Shown here: piece after piece, positions 58,052 through 64,000 of the stretch
Layout of the letters: every line of letters begins with the position of its first letter
Position numbering within the stretch: position 1 is the stretch's first letter
Notes under the pieces: generated by a model
What the model was told of the DNA's origin: nothing
The model's input: only the letters and a program-made list of their open reading frames with translations
Database searches by the model: none
Translations under genes and position numbers: made by a program
NCBI GenBank assembly: GCA_964360255.1
Contig: CAYHVK010000016.1
Coordinates: forward strand, 9,712 to 73,711
Direction of reading: 5' to 3'
Origin: CAYHVK01 sp964360255
GTDB taxonomy: Bacteria > Bdellovibrionota > Bdellovibrionia > Bdellovibrionales > UBA1609
DNA length: 64,000 nucleotides

Positions 58052-58719
58052 ATAAGCAAAAAATTTTGATCATTGATGACGAAGCTTCGGTCGCACGGTT
58101 TCTAAAGCACAGCTTAGAAGCTCATGATTTTACAGTTACAGAATCTTTAAGCGGTAAAGACGGCTTACAAAAAGTTATTTCAGAAAAACCAGCGCTCATT
58201 ATTCTCGATCATGGGTTACCAGATAAAAATGGAATTGAAATTTTAAAAGAATTGCGGGCTTGGTCTAAAATACCAGTTATTTTTCTAACAGTACGAGATG
58301 ATGATACAACTAAAGTTGAAGCTTTAGATAATGGTGCGGATGATTATCTGACTAAGCCTTTCAGTGTACCTGAATTATTGGCCCGTATTCGAGTGGCACT
58401 TCGCCATGCTCATCCTGAAGAAGATGTGCCGCTTTTTCGATCTGGTTCTTTAGAAATTGACCGCTCCGCACATACGGTTAGAGTTGACGGCCGTGAAGTG
58501 AAATTAACAGCAACAGAATATTCAATGCTTTGTCTTCTGGCCAAACATGCCGGAAAAGTTGTTCCTCATCGTACGATCCTGAATGAAATATGGGGTCCTA
58601 ATTCAGTCGAGCATAATCATTATTTACGCGTTTATTTCGGCCAAGTTCGAAAGAAGCTCGCCTCTGCCGGTGAACTTATAGAAAATGAATCAGGTGTTGG
58701 GTATCGACTGAAAGTCTAG
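58048..58719 (+). CDS. kdpE: KdpE response regulator
   Basis: The 223-residue OmpR-type regulator has receiver Asp54 (ILDHGLPD), Lys103-type KPFS and a winged-helix domain (LTATEYSMLCLLAKHAGK, VEHNHYLRVYFGQVRKKL). It starts at a TTG inside TTGA overlapping kdpD, with GAGGTGA as ribosome site. It should activate the porin-kdp operon. Confidence 0.96.
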   Translation: MNKQKILIIDDEASVARFLKHSLEAHDFTVTESLSGKDGLQKVISEKPALIILDHGLPDKNGIEILKELRAWSKIPVIFLTVRDDDTTKVEALDNGADDYLTKPFSVPELLARIRVALRHAHPEEDVPLFRSGSLEIDRSAHTVRVDGREVKLTATEYSMLCLLAKHAGKVVPHRTILNEIWGPNSVEHNHYLRVYFGQVRKKLASAGELIENESGVGYRLKV

Positions 58720-58742
58720 AGTTTCCTTAAGACTAAACGTCT

Positions 58743-60365
58743 CTACAAACTTTGCAGAAAATGAATCAGGTCTTTTTTATTTGCCCCAGAGAAAATTTCT
58801 TGGCCATTTTGATTGAACAACATTCGGTCGTGACCTTTATTCGAGAGACCGGCCTTGCGATTGTCGTAAAAGTATTTAGAAGCTATTTGTGCCAATGTAA
58901 GGCGCTGGACTACCGGATAACCATTGCAATTAAAATCAAAATCTTGCTGTTGATTATTAGCTTCACAGGCATAGTAGTGCTGCGGGCGATAAGCCGCCGG
59001 AGTTAAAAGATCGCAGAGGCTTGCCACCGAGTTATTATGAAAATAAGGGTAACGAGCCCAGATACCTAGAAGTGGCGGCGGCACGTAGCCATTTTGCTGA
59101 CGAATAACGATTCCTTTTTCTTTCGAAATACTCAAGTTATTGAGCTGAACTAAAGAGGCCATGGCTAAATGACGTGACTCATCTGTACCGACATTGATCA
59201 CTGGAGTTTGAGCAAAATAATTAACTTTCACCGTCTTAAATTTTTCTTTTAGGCTTAAACCATCAGCGTTTGCTAAAGCCCAGGCTTTTTCATAAGTGCC
59301 ATGACAGCGTGAGCAAGCTTGGTTGAAAAGGCTCTCACCACGCTTTGCTGATTCTAAATCAAAAGAATTTTCACTAAAAAAATCTGTCATAGGTGGGGGT
59401 TCAGATTGATAAACAGCAGTGGTCAGCTCATTAATAATTTGTAAGTTTTGATCGAGCCAATTCTTCAAAGCATGAAGATTTGTGCCACGACCGATTTCGT
59501 TCCAAAGAAGGTTGGTGTAGATGGGGTTACCAGAGACAACACTGCCGTCGAGAAGCCATTTATTTTTGTATTTTACGTTCCACCAAACAGCCGGTTTGCT
59601 ATCTGCCACATTATGCCTAAGTGGTTCAGGTCGTGGCTTTTTATATTGTGTACGATCTTGGGTGGCCCACTCATCTGCCTGACGCTTCGATAGTGAAAGC
59701 GCGACGTGTGATAAAGATGTGTCTAGTCCTAGAGCTTGCGGTTTTTTTGCTTCAACAGAGCGCAGATTTTCTTTTGTCTGCAAGTACATATTGATCTCTT
59801 GTTTTGATGCTCCAGTGAGTACTCTTAAGTATGTCGAGTCCATAAGCGCCATTGCTTTTTTGCCTTTGACAAAAACATCATTGGCGCGCGGAAAGCGATT
59901 GGTGAGCCCCATCACTTGGCGACCAAATAAGTTGGCCGAGTGGCAGGCCGCACAGCTAAAGGTAATGGCATCACCCTGCGCAGTTTTGAGGCGGGTAAAA
60001 CCCATGCGTTCACTAGGCCGGTGACCATTTTTGAAGGGAATAAAATAAGGCCCCACACCTTCTTGAGTGGGGTAAGGGTGAAGCCCTAACCAGCTTCCGA
60101 GACCATCAATTCCCATTTGCGCTTTATCAAGAAGTCGTTTGAAGGGTTCATAGGGCAGAGCTGCACCAGTGACAGTCACTGGATAATTTAAAGCATGCAG
60201 GCGGCCGGCACGAACTGTTCGAGGGATTTGTTCCGCGGAATAATTATAAGGGTTCGGTTGGCCATTAATTGGGAGCGGTTCGCTCTCAAGCCAATTGTAG
60301 GCCGAAGCCGGACTCCAGCTCAGCAGTATTGCGAATGCACATGTAGATTTTAAAATGTAATTCAT
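58743..60365 (-). CDS. Exported di-heme c-type cytochrome
   Basis: The 540-residue protein has a signal peptide (ending ASA) and two heme-binding motifs, CAACH at 138-142 and CSRCH at 351-355. Landmarks such as AVWWNVKYKN and PPPLLGIWARYPYFHNNSVA are found in periplasmic di-heme cytochromes of the peroxidase-like/rubber oxygenase-like superfamily. It probably handles peroxide or oxidises a reduced substrate in the periplasm; exact reaction unknown. It converges with kdpE (23 bases). Confidence 0.82.
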   Translation of the reverse strand: MNYILKSTCAFAILLSWSPASAYNWLESEPLPINGQPNPYNYSAEQIPRTVRAGRLHALNYPVTVTGAALPYEPFKRLLDKAQMGIDGLGSWLGLHPYPTQEGVGPYFIPFKNGHRPSERMGFTRLKTAQGDAITFSCAACHSANLFGRQVMGLTNRFPRANDVFVKGKKAMALMDSTYLRVLTGASKQEINMYLQTKENLRSVEAKKPQALGLDTSLSHVALSLSKRQADEWATQDRTQYKKPRPEPLRHNVADSKPAVWWNVKYKNKWLLDGSVVSGNPIYTNLLWNEIGRGTNLHALKNWLDQNLQIINELTTAVYQSEPPPMTDFFSENSFDLESAKRGESLFNQACSRCHGTYEKAWALANADGLSLKEKFKTVKVNYFAQTPVINVGTDESRHLAMASLVQLNNLSISKEKGIVIRQQNGYVPPPLLGIWARYPYFHNNSVASLCDLLTPAAYRPQHYYACEANNQQQDFDFNCNGYPVVQRLTLAQIASKYFYDNRKAGLSNKGHDRMLFNQNGQEIFSGANKKDLIHFLQSL

Positions 60366-60467
60366 CCCCGCCCACCCCTGAGCTGGTTACTTGCTACATC
60401 TATTCTGCGTTAATTTCCAAGATAAAAAAGCGGATTATAATAAGGATATCCGTTATTAGACTAAGAT

Positions 60468-60486
60468 CAGTGGTTTAAGACCACTG
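60468..60486. repeat. Hairpin in the intergenic region after the small membrane-protein operon
   Basis: CAGTGGT (60468-60474) pairs with ACCACTG (60480-60486) across TTAAG, about 20 bases beyond the stop of the reverse-strand gene at 60504. No T-run follows on either strand. Confidence 0.5.
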
Positions 60487-60503
60487 TATTCAATTTGAGC
60501 AGA

Positions 60504-60794
60504 TCAACTTCTTTGTGCGCGATTTCTCTGTATCACAGCCGACAAAATCAAGGCAAATGCAGCTAGGCGAAAGAGGTAAATAAGACTCGCGGCCTCGGTA
60601 CCAATACTAATGACATGAAATACACTGTCGAGAAGTAGACCAGTGATTCTCTCAAGAGCAAGGAGCCAGCAGGCTGTGCAGAAAAATAAAAAGAACGGAT
60701 CTTTTGAAGCCTTCCAGAATTTTAAAAAGAAAACTCCTGAAGCTGCAAAAGTTGCAAAGGCAATTCCTGATAAGAAGATAGCAACAGTTGTCAT
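60504..60794 (-). CDS. Small three-helix membrane protein (DUF5985-like)
   Basis: From the ATG at 60794 (GGAG upstream; ATGA overlap with the gene before) the protein has 96 residues and about three membrane helices, with FFLKFWKASKDPFFLFFCTACWLLALERI. This layout, a helix then FLxFWxxTxDxLFxxF, resembles the DUF5985 family of small membrane proteins, whose role is not known. Third gene of the winged-helix operon. Confidence 0.7.
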   Translation of the reverse strand: MTTVAIFLSGIAFATFAASGVFFLKFWKASKDPFFLFFCTACWLLALERITGLLLDSVFHVISIGTEAASLIYLFRLAAFALILSAVIQRNRAQRS

Positions 60795-61054
60795 GTTAGC
60801 TCCCACACCAGGCCGAACAATAAAAGTGACCCAGCAACTGAACTCATTAAATTACGCCAAATGACGCCTTCAAAATCTGTTTGAGGAAAAATAACAAGAT
60901 CAAAAAATAAAATTACGTTATTAAACGCTAAGAACCCGAAGCAAAGGCTGCTCCAAAGTAAAAGCTGTGATCTCGCATCCAGGTAGCCGCGAAATAAAAG
61001 CACCGCGCAGCCAATGCTCATAATTGCGCAACCAATATAAACATATTCAGCCAT
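60791..61054 (-). CDS. Small three-helix membrane protein, paired with the next
   Basis: The 87-residue protein has about three membrane helices (IGCAIMSIGCAVLLF, LLLWSSLCFGFLAFNNVILFF, VAGSLLLFGLVW). Its RGYLDARSQLLLWSSLCFGFLAF matches the same general plan as its downstream partner, so the two may be distant relatives forming one complex. GGAGAAGG precedes the ATG. It overlaps the regulator gene by 8 bases. Confidence 0.7.
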   Translation of the reverse strand: MAEYVYIGCAIMSIGCAVLLFRGYLDARSQLLLWSSLCFGFLAFNNVILFFDLVIFPQTDFEGVIWRNLMSSVAGSLLLFGLVWELT

Positions 61055-61454
61055 TTCCTTCTCCTTTTTTATTTTGCTTATTCATCATAAAGGCATCAGC
61101 AAAGTGACGACCTTTTTTAAGTGGTGAAAATATGAGTTCAAAAATTCTATGTCGGCGAACTTTATAGATTTCGGTCAGTCGATTAACTGTAGCTTCTAAT
61201 TCTGGCGTTTCGGGTTTGAAAATATAAGAGTCAGGATCTTCTGGTGAAATCTGAATGAGTCCTGCATTTTGTAAACCGACCAAGCGGCTGCTTACAGAGC
61301 TCACACTTGAGCGAAGTTCAGAGCTAATCTGTTCACGACTTTTTGAAGCTGGCACAGCAGTACGGAGGATCAATAGAACCTCTAACTGCTCAACAGAATC
61401 GATTTTTTCGAAGATGAGATGGCTCACATCTGCTGGAATATCGGTTTCGGACAT
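61047..61454 (-). CDS. Winged-helix regulator
   Basis: The 135-residue protein has a winged-helix domain at about residues 15-80 (EQLEVLLILRTAVPASKSRE, VSSVSSRLVGLQNAGLIQ), MarR/ArsR-like, followed by a helical tail (TPELEATVNRLTEIYKV) and a basic end. It heads the operon with two small membrane proteins, so it may sense a signal from them or control them. No known family member can be named. Confidence 0.7.
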   Translation of the reverse strand: MSETDIPADVSHLIFEKIDSVEQLEVLLILRTAVPASKSREQISSELRSSVSSVSSRLVGLQNAGLIQISPEDPDSYIFKPETPELEATVNRLTEIYKVRRHRIFELIFSPLKKGRHFADAFMMNKQNKKGEGNG

Positions 61455-61496
61455 GGCCCTCTCTTTAAGTACAAATTGTAAAAAGATGTGGTGCTA

Positions 61497-61525
61497 TTGA
61501 CACAACACCAAAACTAAGTTTTAAA
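61497..61525 (+). promoter_or_regulatory. Candidate promoter of the response regulator gene
   Basis: TTGACA (61497-61502) and TTTAAA (61520-61525) are 17 bp apart, about 35 bases before the ATG at 61560. Upstream, the region is divergent to the winged-helix operon. Confidence 0.5.
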
Positions 61526-61559
61526 CTAAACCGTATTTTTTACTATTGAGGTAGGCACG

Positions 61560-62255
61560 ATGTTCCAAATCTTAGTTGTTGAAGACAGTGAAGACTTACA
61601 AGACTTGGTGAAAATGATTTTGCGCCCGGTGGCAGAGTTGACGGTAGTGCCGTCAGTCTCCCAAGCCTTGGAAATAGTAACCCAAAAGAAATTCGATTTA
61701 GTCCTTATGGATGTCATGCTTTCTGATGGTAATGGCTTTGATCTTACTGCTCAGATTCGAAATTTGGCTCACGGACAAGATCTGCCTATTATTTTTCTAA
61801 CATCAAAGGGTGAAATCGGTGATAAAATCACTGGTTTTAAGCTGGGTGCAGAAGACTACATTGTGAAACCTTTTGATGCTACGGAACTTCGCCTAAGAGT
61901 TGAGAATCGCTTACAAAAGATCGCCTCTGCCTCAAATAAAAAAATGGATGTAATTGAAATCGGGAATCTCCGTTTAGAAGTTCCATTTCAAAAAGCTTAT
62001 TTGGTCAAAGAAGGGCAAAACTTAGAGCTGACTCCACTTCAATTTAAAATTCTTTTCTTCTTGGTGACCAATAAAGGTTCTGTCATCAGCCGTGAAAAAC
62101 TAGTGAGTGAGATATGGGGCAAAGATGTGCATATCGGCCGCAGCGTTGATACTCACGTAAATTCACTACGTAAAAAATTTGGCACCTACGCTAAATATAT
62201 CCAATCTGTTTATGGTAGTGGATACACATTTGATTCATCGGCTGTTCAAAAATAA
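61560..62255 (+). CDS. OmpR-family response regulator
   Basis: The 231-residue protein has a receiver with Asp51 (LMDVMLSD), KPFD after it, and a winged-helix DNA-binding domain (LTPLQFKILFFLVTNKG, VDTHVNSLRKKFGTYAKYIQ, GSGYTF). It is followed 133 bases on by the HAMP-repeat protein gene, which may be its partner kinase. No kinase precedes it. Confidence 0.92.
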   Translation: MFQILVVEDSEDLQDLVKMILRPVAELTVVPSVSQALEIVTQKKFDLVLMDVMLSDGNGFDLTAQIRNLAHGQDLPIIFLTSKGEIGDKITGFKLGAEDYIVKPFDATELRLRVENRLQKIASASNKKMDVIEIGNLRLEVPFQKAYLVKEGQNLELTPLQFKILFFLVTNKGSVISREKLVSEIWGKDVHIGRSVDTHVNSLRKKFGTYAKYIQSVYGSGYTFDSSAVQK

Positions 62256-62341
62256 TCCACCCAAGTTAGCCTCCTAAATCAATGTCAAGAATAATTGGCA
62301 ATTGATATTTTGACTGAAAATTTCCCTAGCAAGAAAGTAGT

Positions 62342-62370
62342 AAGGCTCTCGGATAGCCTTATTTATTTTT
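62342..62370 (+). terminator. Terminator-like hairpin between the response regulator and HAMP-repeat genes
   Basis: AAGGCT/AGCCTT (62342-62347 with 62355-62360) around a 7-base loop is followed by ATTTATTTTT. It could end the regulator transcript or act as an attenuator for the next gene. Confidence 0.6.
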
Positions 62371-62388
62371 AATCCTAGGTAGGAAAAA

Positions 62389-64000
62389 ATGAAAACAAAT
62401 GGTCAAAAGCCTGCGGTAGAATCTTCGCAATCTGCATCTGCAAAAAAAACCAAAGTCTTAAAAAGCGGCATGATTCCACCCGTGGAAAGAATGTCAGGCT
62501 TAATACCCTCTGATGATGTTATTTCAAGTTACAGTGGGATATCTCGAGAACAGCTTCGCCAACTTCTATTTGTTGTAAAATCTGCTCGTTCGGGAGATTT
62601 CTCAACCCGGATGCCGATCAGCCAAGAAGGCATTATTTCTGAGATCGGTGAGACAATTAACGACATTATTGAAATGAATGAAACGATGGCCGATGAAATC
62701 GCACGCGTGCGAAACATTGTTGGTCTCGAAGGTAAAATGTCAGAGCGTGTTTCGATTGGTAATATTAAAGGCCGTTGGGCTGACAGCGTAAATGCCTTAA
62801 ATGATTTGATCGGCGATCTAGTTCAGCCAACAAAAGAAGCCGCGCGTGTTATTACCTCCGTTGCAAAAGGCGACTTGTCACAAAAAATGTCTATGGAAAT
62901 CGACGGTCGTCAACTCAAGGGCGAATACCATCGAATCGGTTCAACAGTAAACATCATGGTGGATCAGCTTTCATCATTCGCAGCCGAGGTGACTCGTGTG
63001 GCGAAAGAAGTGGGTACAGAAGGTAAGCTGGGTGGTCAGGCAAAAGTTCCGGGTGCCTCTGGTACATGGAAAGATTTGACCGACAACGTGAACGGTCTCG
63101 CCTCGAATTTAACGGATCAGGTTCGTAACATCGCTAAAGTAACGACCGCAGTTGCAAAAGGTGACTTGTCACAAAAAATCACGGTTGATGCCAAAGGTGA
63201 AATTTACGAACTTAAAAACACGATCAACGTAATGGTGGATCAGCTTTCATCATTCGCTGCCGAGGTGACTCGTGTGGCAAAAGAAGTGGGTACAGAAGGT
63301 AAACTGGGCGGTCAGGCCGATGTAAAAGGTGTGTCTGGTACATGGAAAGATCTAACAGATAATGTGAATGGTCTTGCCGGTAACTTAACAGCTCAGGTTC
63401 GTAATATCGCGAAAGTAACGACAGCAGTTGCGAACGGAGATTTATCTCAGAAGATCACGGTTGATGCCCGTGGTGAGATTCTCGAGCTTAAAAATACAAT
63501 TAACGTCATGGTTGATACTCTACGAAGCTTCGCTGCCGAGGTGACTCGTGTGGCAAAAGAAGTGGGTACAGAAGGTAAACTGGGCGGTCAGGCCGATGTA
63601 AAAGGTGTGTCTGGTACATGGAAAGATCTAACAGATAATGTGAATGGTCTTGCCGGTAACTTAACGGCGCAGGTTCGTAATATCGCAAAAGTAACAACTG
63701 CTGTTGCGAATGGAGATTTATCTCAGAAGATCACGGTCGATGCTAAGGGTGAGATCTTCGAGCTTAAAAATACAATTAATACTATGGTGGATACACTCCG
63801 CTCGTTTGCTGCCGAGGTGACTCGTATGGCAAAAGAAGTGGGTACAGAAGGTAAGCTGGGCGGTCAGGCCGATGTAAAAGGTGCCTCTGGTACATGGAAA
63901 GATCTAACGGACAACGTGAACAGCCTTGCCGGTAACTTAACGGATCAGGTTCGTAACATCGCGAAAGTAACAACGGCGGTTGCAAAAGGTGACTTGTCAC
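62389..64000 (+). CDS. HAMP-repeat signalling protein (probable group III-type histidine kinase), N-terminal part
   Basis: The frame starts at the ATG at 62389 (AGGTAGG upstream) and runs off the window after 537 codons. There is no membrane helix. A 115-residue N-terminal part is followed by tandem HAMP units of about 92 residues containing EVTRVAKEVGTEGKLGGQA, SGTWKDLTDNVNGLA and VAKGDLSQKI. This is the layout of Nik1-type hybrid kinases, in which poly-HAMP arrays sense osmotic or other stress; the kinase and receiver domains would lie beyond the edge. The HAMP units are nearly identical at the DNA level. Confidence 0.88.
   Translation, partial: MKTNGQKPAVESSQSASAKKTKVLKSGMIPPVERMSGLIPSDDVISSYSGISREQLRQLLFVVKSARSGDFSTRMPISQEGIISEIGETINDIIEMNETMADEIARVRNIVGLEGKMSERVSIGNIKGRWADSVNALNDLIGDLVQPTKEAARVITSVAKGDLSQKMSMEIDGRQLKGEYHRIGSTVNIMVDQLSSFAAEVTRVAKEVGTEGKLGGQAKVPGASGTWKDLTDNVNGLASNLTDQVRNIAKVTTAVAKGDLSQKITVDAKGEIYELKNTINVMVDQLSSFAAEVTRVAKEVGTEGKLGGQADVKGVSGTWKDLTDNVNGLAGNLTAQVRNIAKVTTAVANGDLSQKITVDARGEILELKNTINVMVDTLRSFAAEVTRVAKEVGTEGKLGGQADVKGVSGTWKDLTDNVNGLAGNLTAQVRNIAKVTTAVANGDLSQKITVDAKGEIFELKNTINTMVDTLRSFAAEVTRMAKEVGTEGKLGGQADVKGASGTWKDLTDNVNSLAGNLTDQVRNIAKVTTAVAKGDLS

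Noticed and set aside
1..64000. CRISPR arrays, insertion sequences, prophage genes or integrases
   Set aside because: No regularly spaced direct repeats apart from the HAMP coding repeats, no transposase, integrase or phage structural genes were seen.

Overview
The window looks like chromosome from a member of the Bdellovibrionota, most like Bdellovibrio or Pseudobdellovibrio. This is inferred from content and gene style: a fliLMNOPQR-flhBA-flhFG-fliA polar-flagellum operon, many lysine/alanine-rich and signal-peptide proteins of unknown function, an RpoH-type sigma factor with a long basic N-terminal extension, a Tad/Flp-type pilus locus, several lytic transglycosylase-like lipoproteins, and frequent GTG/TTG starts. 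It is draft sequence: ten Ns lie at 40994-41003, and the sequence itself argues that this gap is not real. Genes run off both ends.

Layout. 1-9993: partial M3 peptidase, a small Asn/Tyr-rich lipoprotein, an SDR oxidoreductase, a secreted DNase I-fold protein, a larger lipoprotein, UvrD/PcrA helicase, a stand-alone zinc-free-type S14 gene, a PAS-like protein and a SPOR-domain protein. 10100-10915: SuhB-type phosphatase, followed by a remarkable 28-bp hairpin. 11268-22193: the flagellar export, switch and regulatory operon, preceded by a convincing sigma-54 promoter. 22368-28827: RpoH, a small PHA-system-like protein, AspRS, a membrane-tethered LuxR-type regulator, an LtaS-like sulfatase-fold membrane enzyme and a small unknown. 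28835-38883: Tad-type genes in two blocks (CpaF and CpaC; Flp pilin, TadE-like proteins and a CpaB-like protein), separated by a REC-histidine kinase, a Gly-rich secreted protein and a YtcJ-like amidohydrolase. 39026-40698: histone H1-like protein and FolD. 40681-45518: a coupled three-gene envelope operon with two paralogous SLT-domain lipoproteins and a DUF3943-type protein. 45718-48343: GcvT, GcvH, a BASS transporter and tRNA-Leu(UAG). 48600-49767: two small exported unknowns. 49933-58719: an outer-membrane porin gene joined to complete kdpFABCDE. 58743-64000: a di-heme cytochrome, a winged-helix regulator with two small membrane proteins, an OmpR-type response regulator and the start of a HAMP-repeat signalling protein.

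How parts work together. FliPQR-FlhBA with FliO form the export gate, FliM/FliN the switch and FliL the stator-associated part; FlhF/FlhG set polar placement and number, and FliA drives late genes. The sigma-54 promoter fits the regulatory hierarchy of polar flagella. The Kdp cluster encodes the high-affinity potassium pump and its sensor kinase/regulator; a T-rich site resembling the KdpE operator lies upstream of the porin, which suggests outer-membrane and inner-membrane uptake are co-induced.

The best candidates for undescribed biology are the SLT-lipoprotein/DUF3943 operon (with a possible relative at 48600-49340), the reduced Tad-like operon with overlapping unknown genes, and the winged-helix/two-membrane-protein operon. 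Functions proposed for these are inference only.
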